From Chrysomallon squamiferum (Eukaryota; Mollusca; Gastropoda; Neomphalida; Peltospiridae), in NCBI GenBank assembly GCA_012295275.1, contig CM022679.1:11785915-11849914 (forward strand): a DNA stretch of 64,000 nucleotides. Direction: 5' to 3'. A program made the position numbers and the translations under genes. Below, in pieces: positions 26,659 through 40,000 of the stretch. Each line of letters opens with the position of its first letter. Positions within the stretch are counted from its first letter, which is position 1. The notes below the pieces were generated by a model that was not told the origin of the DNA, did no database searches, and was given only the letters and a program-made list of their open reading frames with translations.

Positions 26659-27664
26659 CAACAAAAATAATTTTTAAAAATTCATTAACTGTTTATTGTT
26701 GCAAAATGTTTATGAACATAAAATAAATACATTACTACTGTTTAATAATAAATAATAATAATAGTAACAACAACACTCTAATGCTGAAACGAAATGGAAT
26801 GGCCATTGTTTGTGGCTATATATAAACAGTCCAGCCAGAATTAATACAACTTGTAAAATTTATTTTATCTTCATTCCGTAATGACATATTTATTTATTTG
26901 TTTGCTTGTTTGTTTGTTTATTTTTCATCTCTGAAAATTTTATAATTCGGAATAATAATAATAAAATAAAATAAGAAAACCCGGTAAATCCTCCATTCAG
27001 TAGATTTTTATTCGTAAATTTGGTAAATTTATTTTGATTCGAAACTATCGTTTGAATTCCCTTTGAACAGTTCGGATGCCTTCAGTAATTAATGCGACAA
27101 CGGACTGTCATTTGTCCCACATTTTTAATACATTTTTGATATTTTTTTTTTACTAAAATACAAAACCGAATAATATAACCACTGGTTTTAAAGTTAAATT
27201 TAATTTTCATTTAAATATATCAGACAGATAACAAATTTTGAAAATCGTCTTAGAGTTATTTCCCTTACACCATTACATTTTTATTTCTTCGTTTACTACT
27301 TCGTTTGTTTCCATTGATACTAATTCCAGGACGCTTATAAAGAGCGTTGTTCCCCTTAGACCGTAACTATAAAAAATTTACCAGATAAATATTTATAAAA
27401 TAAACTACGTATTATTTAATTTTTTCTTAATTTACAATTTTTCTTGCATTTTTAAAGATTTAAATTTTTTCCTCTTTCTGAATTATAACATTGATTTTAA
27501 AATGAATTGATAAAAATTAAATAATAATCTGATCGCAGAGGTTTTTTTTTTTTTTTTTTTTTTTATACAATGTTAGTCTCGATTTTGTTTCTTCTGATTG
27601 TAGTTGTGTCTGGTTCCACAAACCTGAACTTGTATATATTAATTTATTACCAATTCTTCCAGTG
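25543..27664. other. Gene-poor region after the claudin-like gene
   Basis: No gene seen. An AATAAA at 25582-25587, about 40 bases after the stop, is a candidate polyadenylation signal of the claudin-like gene. The rest is AT-rich, with (AAAT)n/(AAT)n at 26604-26657 and poly-T at about 27542-27564. Short open frames in this region have biased low-complexity translations and are not supported. Confidence 0.5.
26604..26657. repeat. (AAAT)n then (AAT)n microsatellite
   Basis: Tetranucleotide run passing into a trinucleotide run. Confidence 0.9.
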
Positions 27665-27781
27665 ATGTCAAGAATACTAATCGTTGGGTGTGGTATCACA
27701 GGTGTTTTGCTGCAGCTGCACTTAAAAAAGAACTTAATTCACGAACATAAATTTGTTTGTGGGACGCGAATGAAAGACCAG
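27665..27781 (+). pseudogene. RNLS: Orphan first exon of a renalase-like FAD-dependent oxidoreductase, frameshifted
   Basis: Renalase oxidises isomeric dihydronicotinamides using FAD. From the ATG at 27665 the translation is MSRILIVGCGITGVLL, an N-terminal Rossmann strand with the GxGxxG dinucleotide-binding motif as in renalase (LIVGAGMTG). After HEHKFV the expected VWD..E.PG segment is found one frame over (WDANERP), so one base is missing near 27750-27760. The exon ends in a good donor (CCAG|GTAATA) in the phase that would continue GGRM in the next renalase exon. No further renalase exon is seen between here and the next gene at 30989, so this is most likely a relic of a duplicated or decayed gene. 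A conserved exon with a sequencing error and a distant continuation is less likely. Confidence 0.65.
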
Positions 27782-28361
27782 GTAATAAATGCAAAACTCT
27801 ACAAAGCCTAAGTCTTACAAAACTATAACCCGTATAGCAGGAAATCACACACCCTGTAAATCACAAATACCCACTCTCTGTTTCCTAGGAAATTACATAT
27901 CCTCCATGGAAATCACAAACCCCCCTCATGATATACCACACATACTGGTAATGATGGTGTTTTAATTGCATCTCACCATAAACCTTCCTTGCCATATGTG
28001 ATTTTACTATGAACAATATATATTTGTACGTTAGAAATGGATCAAATTGGATCTATTGCACATTTGTTTGCACAAAATTAATTACGTTTGTGTTTAAGAT
28101 CAGTTTTAAGTACAGTGTGTCTGTAAAACGCAACAAAAATTATTTCATCTTATAGATCAGGTTTCAATCTAATAACTAAAGAAATAGGACTATTAAAATA
28201 AAATTTTAGAAAAAATCCGTTTCTTCATGTGATTAAATACACTGCCTTTGTTCCTAACCTCATCCCATCGCACATGTATTCATTCAGTAGTGTTACAAAA
28301 CAATGGAATAGCTGTCCCATTTCAATTTTACCACATTCTAACTACAACTTTTGTCACCCAT

Positions 28362-28395
<34 letters not shown>

Positions 28396-29381
28396 GTTAG
28401 TCATTCATATATACCTAGACCTTGATCAGCAAAAGAGCAATGAATGCATAGGAAAATTGATCCCCGATTTCACATGTACACTCTAACCACTGACCAATAG
28501 TCCGCTCCTTTCAGGCTGTAAACATAACTGAGATGCAGTATAAATAATAATAATAATATAGTCAATAAGCTGACAAACATTTTAATAGTGAATTAAATTA
28601 ATTAAGTTTCCCTAAATTTCCAAACTGATTATCACTATGCAGCAAAAGCGTGGATCTAGATCTTGTTGGGTTGTTGGGTTTTTTTTGACACTTAACAAAT
28701 ATTATTTTTGGCGTCATATAAATATTCAAAAATTTCATTGTATCCTGATGTCATTAAGCTGTTGTTTAATATTTGATATTCGATGACTCAATCAATAATC
28801 TGACGATTTTTGTTAGATTTAAAAATCGTTAGAAAGTAATTTCAAGGACAAGTTTTAAAAATAAGAATGGTTTCATCTGACTCTAATTAACATTCGCTAA
28901 TATACTGAGTATCGGAATGTAGAGTGCAGTTAAATATTTGTCACCTCCACCCTCTAAAACATGTCAAATACAAAAATATTTAATTGTATGATCTAATTAA
29001 AGCAACTTTGTCATTTAAGTTCGGGTGTGCTGTTTCATACGAATAATCATATACTGATCATATAAATGTGTTGAGCATGTCTTTAAAGAACTGCTGATTC
29101 ACTAAACAAAGAACTTAGTGTAAGATTGTGTGATAAAGCATTCGTTGCGCTTAGTTGTTTGTAAAAATAAATTGTATTCCGTGACTGTGACAAGAATAAT
29201 GAAACTTGAGAAGATGCATGAACTGTTACGCCTCACTGCTGCCTTCGTACTGTATTTGTATGTATATGTCATACGTGTATATATGTATGTGTCCGTGTGT
29301 GCATATACATGCATATATATCATCGTTGTACAAGAATTCACTCATTAGATAAGAAAAATATGGTAAAACTTTTAAAAAAGG

Positions 29382-29384
<3 letters not shown>

Positions 29385-29472
<88 letters not shown>
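29385..29472. repeat. (CT)n microsatellite, 88 bp
   Basis: Uninterrupted CT dinucleotides; the longest dinucleotide tract in the window. Confidence 0.97.
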
Positions 29473-29478
<6 letters not shown>

Positions 29479-30344
29479 TCCCTTTTAAAACAATTTATAT
29501 ATATATATGCTTGTATGATGATGAACCGTGCCCGTATCTGATTTGAAACAAACAAAAAACAGTTTCGCCATTAAGCTATTAGGCTTTTTTCTTTGTATTA
29601 CTATTACTTTATATTTATTATTTAGCTATAACAGGTAGCTATTTCTGAAGGAAAAAAGCTAAAAGAAAACTTTTTTAAAATTGTGTGTATGTGTATATTA
29701 TCTATCATGTGAACATGTTTTTGTTTTTACATTTCTTAAAGGTGATAACCATCTTCTCAAGCCTGTCATTTCATAAAAGGAAGGTTATCTATTTTTAACA
29801 CAACAAATCACGATAGAGAATTTCAGTTTCAAAGGCGTTGTTCGTTCTCGTTATGAAATCTTTTATTTTTGTTATTTCCATCGATCGAGGGTGAAACAGT
29901 TCAAACGACACAATGGTTTAACCTATTTTAGACTATCACATGCATATCATTAATGTTAACGACAAAAGACATTAAACAAAAGAAATTGTATATACCAAAA
30001 TATTTTATACTTCCTGTTCGTCAGACATATTATATAGATATATATGAAATAAATATTGCGTACTAAGGTATCTTTCTCAAATATAATCCTGATAAAGTCT
30101 AAGTAACTCAATAAGACTGATAAAATTTAGCAAAACACGGAGTCCTTTGTTAGTATTACTTTTTACGCTTACTGTGTATCGTGTATCCGTATCAAGTAAA
30201 CATGTAAATATATATTAAGTAACCCAATGATAAAATTTTTGTTGTTGTGAAAGACACATATAATTCAGGAGATATTTTCAAATGATTACTGAGTATATCT
30301 AGACCAGTATCTAAATGTTGTTCTATCTGACTGGGTTCTTCAAA

Positions 30345-30410
30345 AGGAATCGATCCGATAGCTCACAGCACCTTGACAGCCGAACTACCTCTGAGTTACA
30401 AACCCCAAAC
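30345..30410 (-). mobile_element. tRNA-like SINE head or tRNA pseudogene
   Basis: On the minus strand the sequence runs GGGTTTGTAACTCAGAGGTAG (split here: GGGTTTG, then TAACTCAGAGG matching an A box) and about 40 bases later GGATCGATTCC matching a B box (GWTCRANNC), ending TTGAAGAACCC. The outer GGGTT and AACCC can pair as a partial acceptor stem, but the T stem pairs poorly, so it is not an intact tRNA. This is the usual form of a tRNA-derived SINE 5' region. Confidence 0.5.
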
Positions 30411-30660
30411 AAACACGTTAGATATTTTAAAAATTAATTTAACTATGAGGCATATTAATAATTTTACTTTTTTTTTCTTCTTTTTTTTTGACGGAAGATT
30501 CAAGCATGACTGTCTTGGGCAACATAAATACTACTAACCTAAATTGATTCGCTGCTTCCACTTATTAAAAAGACCATCGAACAGTGAATATTAAAACTAT
30601 CTCCATAGTAAGCTAGGCAGGATAAAGTCCTGAGACCAAATAGTAATAATGTTATTACAC

Positions 30661-30794
30661 ATAATTAAATTCTAAACAGAGACTTGATATAACTACAGTA
30701 GGTAGGCTTATTAAATAAATACAGCACCTTTTACGGTTATTTAATTAGCCTACCTACTGTAGTTATAGCATGTCTCTGTTTAGAATTTAATTAT
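30661..30794. mobile_element. Hairpin (foldback) element with 58-bp arms
   Basis: Left arm 30661-30718 and right arm 30737-30794 are complementary at 55 of 58 positions, separated by an 18-base loop. The arm contains CTACAGTAGGTAGGCT. No coding capacity; MITE or foldback DNA is most likely. It sits about 200 bp upstream of the first coding exon of the large mosaic gene. Confidence 0.8.
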
Positions 30795-30988
30795 ATTTCA
30801 TGAAAATAAAACAAATAAACAGACAAAAAAGGCCATTCATATATAACTGTAAACTTATAAGTTAGTATTATTTTTCTTTAAAATGTTCTATTGTTTCCTG
30901 GTACAGATTTTTGAAGCACGTGATCACGGTATTGGGTGGGGATAACAGTTACACAGTTGAACCTGGCGTGGACCGCTGGGAGATCAGA

Positions 30989-33900
30989 ATGGGGAGAAGT
31001 CAACATGGATTGTTTTTATTCTTGGTGTGTTTTTCCTATCCGGTATGTTTTCTTTTTTTCTTTTACTTTTTAAAAACTAATGCTAATAAAAAAAAGTAAT
31101 AGTTTATTGAAATGATAATGTATCTTCCTTTCTAAAAAAACCTATTGGAAATGTTAATACATGTTTGCCTCTTAAAGTTTTAATCATTTATTCAGACTCT
31201 TTTATTTTATACCGTTTGTTATTTTTATTATCAACATTATTTACGCATAACTAATAATCTATCTGCTACAATGTGCAGCTTATTAAACATTTTGCTTGGG
31301 TGTTTTTGTTGAAAAGTCTTCGAAATATTTGAAAATAATTCGATCCAAAAAGATAAAAACAAAAAAACAATAGTAAGATGCATATTAATAAATTAAAAAA
31401 GAAACAATTATTAGAAGAAAAACGAACTTTATCATTACAACAACATCTTCATGTATCTACTGAGGAGAAAAGGGAATTTACAAAGCGTTAGCTTCTGCAT
31501 ATATAATTACACATATTGTGAAGCAGATTTCTCTGAATTTTAAAATAGTAGTGTAAAACCAGGCAATGCCTCTTGAAGTCCCGCGCTGAAAACCAGACCA
31601 AAACCCCTCCATTTCTAATCAATTAATTAACATCTGGCAAAAGCTATAGACTGTACATAGTTACACATAATGTCATAGATAATACACAGTGTGTGTAAAT
31701 GATGGTATCTTAAAACTTAATACTAGTAATATCTAAACCTATTATACTAACAGTTAAAACGGAAATGATTTTGACTGCCTTATCGAGGTAGAAACGAGAA
31801 ATGATTAAATATATGTAATTAAAATATAAACTTCTCAAAACAATACATTAAATTAACCGTAACATTGAATGGAATACAGTTTTGGATATGGTATGTGAGT
31901 GAAATAAAGATGACTAATTCTAAAAGATTTGTTTTTGCTTTCTGTCAGCAAAGTTGCTTGGACTGCTGTGACAACCTTTTGACCAGCTGTCTGGCAGTTA
32001 CCGATTAACTGGAATGATAGAAAAATGTTACCTTCTTTTAGAATGAAATAGTAAAAGAGTAATTGTGGCAGAAAATTATCTACTAGGGAGAGTTATTTTC
32101 ACAGTTTAGAGATAAAATGGGTGTGATTTAGAAACATTCAAATTAGGTTTTTTTTTTCCTTTTTTTTTTTTTTTTTGACAAATACAGTTTAAAATTTCGG
32201 TAATAATATCAAGATTATCTCTGGAAACATTTACAAGATCTAGCGAAACAAATCTTTTTCTTTGTATTTTTTTGTTTCAGGGTGACTGAAAGAACGTGTA
32301 GAGTTGCTACACAGCCAGTTTTTATGATGTTATGGTTTACCTTTCCATTGTATACTTTTAATCATTAATGTATCGTGTAATGTACCACACCATGAAAAGG
32401 CAGATAAAAATATATTTGTAAAGAAAAATGATATCAGTAGGTCTGCGTGATGCTCTCAGTTTTCGTCGCGTGACCAGACTAGATTTTCTGTTTGTGTGCG
32501 TGAACTTGAAGTGAATAATTGCATAATAATAAGTATCAAGATAGCGATATTGTTGTCGCTGATGTTACATCATTAGTTTTAACAATATTTTTCAGTGTTA
32601 TACCAAGAAAGGCAATATAGCTAATAATTTGTTTTTAAAGTTTTATATTTTTATTCTTTTCTTCTGTGACAGTAAAAAGTATACAACACAACTACAGAGA
32701 AACAGTATTTCAATCAGTCGAATAACAGTTTACAAAATTCTTAAATAACTTTTATATTCTTCCAGATTATACCTTAATTAATAATAGCTTTTAATCTTTG
32801 CTAAGGATAAAGTATGACAATATAATAACAAGTTCGTTGGTATATATGTAGACTGAAATTATTCCTTTTTTATTGTGACAACCTTACATATGTAGAAATG
32901 ATTGAAACTGGTTATAATTTAACACAGCATATATTTAAGTACTTATTAATATTTTTAAACAAGCAGATAAACGATTTCATAAAATTACATGTATAGATTT
33001 CATCGACTGTAGACTGTTATGACATCCAAAATCATATCTTTCTTAACATTTTTATCTTGTGCAAGTCAATTTTATACGCACATGTTACTGTTACAGTACT
33101 TGCCTTACTTTTTACTATTAAAAACAGTTTTTACAGTTTTTATTATATTGTTACAGAATTCTTTTCAAACTGTTGTTCTCTGAGCCCTAAAGAATGTAAT
33201 TCATATCCTGTCTTCTTGTAACATTTCTTCCTCTTGGTAGGTTTGTTTAAAAGAACTACTCTTAACCTTGCCGCCCCCCAAAACATCCAAAAAAACCACC
33301 ACAATCCCTTTGCGTGACTAACTTTAAATATTTTAATACTGTATTCCAGCTTTCTTTTAGGCTAAAACTTTTCATGTGAAATATCGTATTTCAGAGATAC
33401 ATGGCCCATCACTAAAAAAAAAAAAAAAATGAAAAGAAAAACTTTTTATTTGATATTTGATATTACATGACATCTATGCAGTAGAATACTGAATCATTAT
33501 TTCAGTAACAAACACTTAATACAACATATTTAAAATTACATAAATTAGCGAAGAATTTAATTTTGTGATGTTTTCTTTTTGTGATACACCCTGTTATATA
33601 TTCACTGAAGAAAAGAAGATTTAGTTCCCTAAATTAATTTTGAAAACGGGATCAAAGACTTAGTAACTACAAATCTTCTTTTTTCCTTTTTTTTTTGTTT
33701 TTTTTTTTTGTTATCTGTAATTCTGTAATTCTGTAGATATATAAATAGAAATGTAATTTCTTTATATTTTTTATTGCTAATTAGGATACAAAAGTAAAAA
33801 GGGTTTTATTTAATGGAATTTTGGGGTCTGGCTCTAAGAATGGTCTGTTAGTAATCAGATAAAAAATATTAAAAGAATAAATCAAATGAATACCTGAATA

Positions 33901-34430
33901 GCTATTAGTACAACCTTGTTTTTAGACCGCATTTGAACTTTGACCGCTCAGTGGTGAAGATTCATTGTACTTTTCCTTGTAAACACCACCTTCACATCAT
34001 CGCGAACAACAACAAATAAATAAATAAATAAATAATAATAATAAATGATAATAATAAACAAACAAACAAAACGAAACAACAACAAAAAATATTATAAATG
34101 AAATGATACTAATTCAATAATAAAAAAATAAAAAAATAATCTAAAAGAACAACAGTAACAACGACAACAAGAAGAACATACATACTTTCAATTGGTATAA
34201 TAAATTTAAATACATGATTTCTTGTATTTTACATAAAATGTTCCAAATTACCCATGATGAAATTCAGTATCACTGTCACTTTCATTTTCAGTTACTGTCA
34301 GAGTCCATCGATGATATGCATTACACAAAACTCGGTGATCTAGCATTTGGATGTCAACAAGGTGAGTAGTTTTTGAAGTTTTGTCATTATAAAATAATAA
34401 TAATAATTATAATTATAATAATAATAATAA

Positions 34431-34461
<31 letters not shown>

Positions 34462-36410
34462 AAGAAGAAGAAAAAAAAAAAAAAAATACGTTGGTTGACC
34501 TCACTTTTCTTTTTTGTTTTCTGCACACAAATATTTTATTGTCTTTCTAATGAAACTCACTGAACGTTAAATTCATCATAGAAATGGCGCCATTCTTGCA
34601 GTTCAGCACCTGTTACTGTTAGAAAGTTATAATTCATTTGAAAGAAAACAGGATCTATTACTAAAGTTAAGCATTGTAATTATACAATAATTTTTAAATA
34701 AATTTATTTGCATAAGAAAATAAATAAAGAGTATAGTGTAGAATGTTGTCGTATGAAAGATTATTGTACTTGATGGTTCAACTATGGCGAAACAAAACCG
34801 ATCAGCTCGAACAGTAAATAACAAAGATGTTGTATGTTTGTTTGTTTGTTTGTTTGTTTTTTTTTCTTTTTTTTTTTTTGTGTGTGTTTTTTGTTTCTGA
34901 AAAGATTTTATTCACTTTATTATTATTATTATTTTCCAGGTTGGAATTCTTACGAAACTAACTGTTATCGTCTTGTAAATTTTTCAACGGATTTTGAAGA
35001 GGCAGAGAAAACATGTAAAAGGTCATTAATTTTGTATTTAAAATAAAACAAAAGAAAAAATCGTTCAAATTTGGTACTGCTGTGGTTTTCTGTATTTCCG
35101 TTCTTTTATATAATTACAAATAATCTTTAAAATCTTTAAATAATTCATTTTATATTTCAGCCTACAAGCAAATTCTTTAGGCATAGAAGATGACATTGAA
35201 AATCGGGAGATAGCACAATTTGCAAAATCGGTTTTCAGCTCCAGGTTTTGGAATGGACTGAAATTTTTAGGTATTATATATTTAATTTTATCTTTGTTGC
35301 CTGTATAAAATATTCTTTACCTTGAATTTAAAATATTTAGGATAAACGATATAAAACATACTTTTTGTAAAAGCAGTGAATTTCTTCCTGAAATAAAGTG
35401 TCAAGGTGATGGTCTAAAAATCAAAAGACCCATCTCGAACATTTTATAGCACCAATGTTCAGGCAAATAATACCTGAATCGCCAATGTTGAATATAACTT
35501 ATATATATATATATGTATGGTCGAGTCATATGTCTATTTGAATTTTTTTTTCGATGAATAACATTTTTTATAATTAATGGATTTTTGGGTTGTTTGTTTT
35601 TATACAAGATATCATAACACCTCCAAAACATGTCTGTTTATTACGTTTTAATTTGTATACAAGAAAAATTAAAGTAAACGTGGACATTAAGTTCACATTG
35701 CTAAATGAACAAATATTGGTATATTTCGTTATTAAATCGATGAAAATTTATGAAAGTTATGCAAAGCCATAATTATTCTTGTATCGCGATGTAATTAATC
35801 ACTTGATATACAATAATGCAGTAGATTTCTTAATAACGTTTTTGATATCAATTTGTTTTTTTTTTTAAATTAAGTGGATTGATAAGTATTGCTCATTCGG
35901 TGATATTAATTAATAAGGTCGTGGCTTCTTTTTTCCTCCATTGTTTACTTAATATTTTATTAATTTTACTGAAAATACATCATAAATAGTAATGCTGTTC
36001 CATGTAGTGCATAGAATTTAATAAAAACAGGTTAGATCTAGACTGTTTTGCATTTATTGTCTTTTTTTTATTTTATTTCTACAATTATTTTGTGGTAATT
36101 TTTTTCTTTGATAAACGACACACAATTAAATTACATTGAGCATTTCTGCAATGGCATTTTCAATACTTTAATGAAAACCATTAAATTTAAAGTCTAACTT
36201 CAGCGGTAGTAATAAATGGCCTGAAAAAAATCTTTTTATTTCCAAATGATTATTTCGTTGTTTTCACCGCTCATTTCCTTTGTAAATAGGATCGTGATGG
36301 TATCGCGTACGTTGCGAAATATTTATATTGTTTTTTTTTTTTTTTTTTTTTCTGAGAGCTCTAGAAATTAAAAAAAACGTTGAAGCAAATTAGATATGAT
36401 GAAGTCAGAA

Positions 36411-36458
<48 letters not shown>

Positions 36459-37056
36459 TATGAAATCTCTACAAAAGAAACAAGAACAAAACAATATGAA
36501 ACGATCTTTCCGAAAACTTGGTGAGGTTTTCCGAAAGCCAACGTAACTTACGAGGAAATAAAATTATGTCGTCTGTCTTTTTTCCGTAGTTAGAAATTAT
36601 TAATATTATAATGATTCGTATAAACATTGGAAACAACGTCTTTCCTTTCAGCCAGTCTTATAAAATGCTACTTGCCTTACTAGTTTATAATAATGATCAT
36701 AATTATATAATAATTAATACAAATACATAATAAACATGGGCCATTTCATAAAATTTTATTGTAGTTTGCCAAATAGAATATTGAAACTTTTGAGGTACGA
36801 TAACTCATTGTTTATAATGGTTTGTTTTCTTTTCTTCGTCGGCTTTTTTTTTTTTTTTTTTTATATACATGTGTGTATGTATATTCAATTTCTTCCTCAG
36901 ATTCAACCAAGTGTGAAGGTATCTGGGATAATAACCAGCCTCCTCTTGACACTGAAAATGGATCTTGTGTGTCTGTTGGTCTAAATGGTCTATGGAAGGT
37001 TTCAAACTGTCAAGAATTATTGCCCTTTGTTTGTAAAAAACCAGCGTGTATCAATG
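30989..37056 (+). CDS. Exons 1-5: signal peptide and C-type lectin-like domain
   Basis: Residues 1-18 (exon 1) carry a hydrophobic core [10 protein letters not shown], a signal peptide; an upstream in-frame ATG at 30911 would bury it and is not preferred. Residues about 39-155 form a C-type lectin-like fold: [41 protein letters not shown] and LLPFVC supply the usual cysteine ladder. The carbohydrate-binding EPN or QPD tripeptide is not present, and the WND triplet is replaced by WKVSN, so Ca-dependent sugar binding is unlikely. Intron 1 is 3.2 kb, the longest in the gene here. Confidence 0.85.
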
Positions 37057-40000
37057 GTTAGTATTAGTATTGGTTACTATGTCATCTTGTAAAGAAATAT
37101 ATTAATTATATTTTCTTCAAATATTTTAAACAAATATCAGATATAACTTTTGATTAATTAATTTTTAATTTAGTTAAACAAAAGCAAGAATTTCTTTTTT
37201 TCTTGTTCATTTTTCTTTTAGTTTTTATAAATGATCAAACTTTGAAACAGAAAAAATATGCCAAGACCTAATTTTAAGTGTAATAATATTAAGTGTACTT
37301 TTTTAAGTTGGTAAAATTTTAGAATGTTTTAAAATGTACTTTTGTTGTTACTTATAAATGCATATATGTATATTCTAAACATTTTCAAGTTTTTGTTTAA
37401 ATATTTATGACTATCAGTATGACATCCAAATTTCTTTTATCACTGAATTATAAGAACGTTATTTTTCATGAAATCATGATGTGTTTTATAATCTAAAACT
37501 GATCAGTAGTTTATTTCTTTATATTTATATCAGAAAACAATTTTTAAATTTAGCAAAAATGTACAATCAACAATCATTCAATTTCTCCCAATTATGTTGA
37601 AACTGTAATTATTATTAAATTTAATTTTTGTTTAAGGAACATCTGACTGTGGCTATGGGAAGTGTATTAACACCAAGTGGTTTTGTGATGGAATAAATGA
37701 TTGTTCCAACAACTTTGATGAAATGAATTGTGGTAAGTCTTTAATGTATTCAGAAAAAGAAAAAAAAAAAAAACCAATTACGTTTTTATTTATTTTTTAT
37801 TTTAAAATAAGCTGTGAATAAAGTAGTACATATGGATTTTTAAATGCTGTTTTTACAAATAGTTTATAGGTATATGTGCATTTGTGTTTGTGGAATATTA
37901 ACTTATAAAAATGTGTTTGTAGAAGACAGATGCTCCTACTATAAATTTGATGCATCAGGAAATTTCACCCAGGGTGCTTACAAAGCTAATGCTGATTGCT
38001 TTTGGACAATTGAGAGTCCAGTGGGAACCCAGCTACAGTTGACAGTAAATAAATTTAATTTTTATATAAATTTATACTTGATTGTTTATCAGCTTTATGA
38101 TAATTTTACAAATATAAACATTTCAGAATTATACACTTTTAAAAAAAAATATTTACAGCTTATCCTTCATTAATACATAGACCAAATTTAAACACAAGAC
38201 AATTTTATAATTTTTTAACAAATAGTAAAATACTTAAAACACTCATGATTTATACAGATTTATACATTGATTAATTAATTAAATCATTTTTAATTCCAAC
38301 TTGTCCAATAGAGTATAAAATACCACAACAGGGACATCCTTTTTGCAGATAAAACTTATTTTTTTCAATTATTAGTTCACTGAAATAAAAACAGAAAAGG
38401 ATCGTGATATCATTGAAGTGTGGGGAGGCTCGAGGTCACTTGAAGACAGTATTCAGTTGACAACTTTGTCAGGTGTATCTGATAATAAAGTTGTGTATAG
38501 CATCAACAACTTTGCTATCATCAGATTCAGATCAGATGCAACTAATGAATCAAGTGGCTTTGTGGTGGAATGGAAATCAGGTATTCTGGGTGCAGGAAGA
38601 TGCTAATAGTTTACTGTTAAATTTACCTATTTTCATGAAGCAATTTAAAAAAAAAAAGCTTTGAAGATATTTTTGTGTTTTCTGAATTAGAACTGTACTT
38701 CTATTCACTCAGCAGTTTGTTATTCATTATTGTGAAGGGAACTGAACACATATATACAATAATTAAAATAGTTTATTGAAATATTGTTTATGTACATTGT
38801 TATTTAATTATAAGATAAAATAACATTCATTATTACTTCCATTTTTTATTGTTTTATAATGTGAGTTCATTATTACTTTATCTATCACTTTTAAGTTAGT
38901 TATTAAACAAATTATTAGGAAAAAATTGTAGAAACATTTGGATTTGTTAATAATAGAAGCATATATGTGAAGTATAGAAAAGATATTGTTTTCCATAAGT
39001 AACTGTTTTCCCTTTTGTTTAAATAGTTAGTCTGTCAGATTTTTTTCATATTCATATTAAACTGAAATAATTATATAATACCACTCAACAAACAAAGTAA
39101 TTTTAGAATTTTGTTCTAGTAAATTAGTGGCAATCTGTTATCTAAACTGATATTGTCAAAAATTTCCGAGCTATTTTGCAATAACTGATAATCCTATTTC
39201 TTAACTGCAGATGTTCCAGAACTGTCAAAAACTGTTGAAACTATCAGTGTATCAGATAATTGGCTAAATCTGACATCACCATTTTATCCTGAAACACCAC
39301 CTTATGCATTTTCTCGGAAGTGGCTAATCACAACAGAAGTTGGTTCCATTCTAACATTTGAGGTAAGGATGGGGAGGTAATTACTTGTAGAAGCTTTCTC
39401 ACTGAGAAAATGTTAATTTATAAATAACAGTAAGATAATGTTGCAATTTTCTTATTATAGAATTATTAATATATGAAAACTATCTCCAGTTTCTTGGATA
39501 AGAAGTAAAATATTATTAAATAAATGAGGAAGAAAAATAGTATTCAATATAAGAAGCATTAAATTGTTGGTTGTTCAATATAAAAGAAAACCTGATATGA
39601 AGAGAAAATTACTATATTTTTACTTGCATTCTAATGAGTACTTAGGACATAACAACTGTTGTGAAATCAGTTTATTCCACTGCAGTTTTCTTGCAGAGGA
39701 AAAAACAACAAGAAGAAACCTGTATTTCAAGACTAGCTTTATTTAACCATAAATTAAAATAATTTATAGCAAAATATTTTAAATTTTTAAAAAAATACCT
39801 GTAATGTATAGGTCCTCAGTAGGTCTTCAGGGGTCTTTAAGAAAATATACATCTATAATTTTATTTTATTAGGTTGTTGAGATTGACTTGCAGACAGATT
39901 GGGAACTGTCCATTTATGATGGAGACTACACTGAAAGCCCAATCATTATAACTAAGTCATCAGATCTGAGGACACCTGCTATTTACATTTCAACAGGAAA

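Larger units (their letters stand above)
27782..30988. other. Gene-poor region upstream of the large mosaic gene
   Basis: No complete gene. Holds a degenerate short repeat at 27840-27924, (CA)n at 28366-28391, (CT)n at 29385-29472, a tRNA-like SINE head at about 30345-30410 and a hairpin element at 30661-30794. An AG at 30906 followed by sequence contiguous with the first coding exon suggests that a 5' UTR exon starts at 30907. Confidence 0.55.

Noticed and set aside
29226-29555. 109-aa minus-strand frame with a long Glu-Arg repeat
   Set aside because: It is the reverse translation of the (CT)n tract at 29385-29472.
30345-30410. Intact tRNA gene on the minus strand
   Set aside because: T-stem pairing fails and the acceptor stem is incomplete; treated as a SINE head or pseudogene.
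30911-30988. Upstream in-frame ATG of the large gene
   Set aside because: Using it would place 26 polar residues before the signal-peptide core; the ATG at 30989 gives a normal signal peptide.
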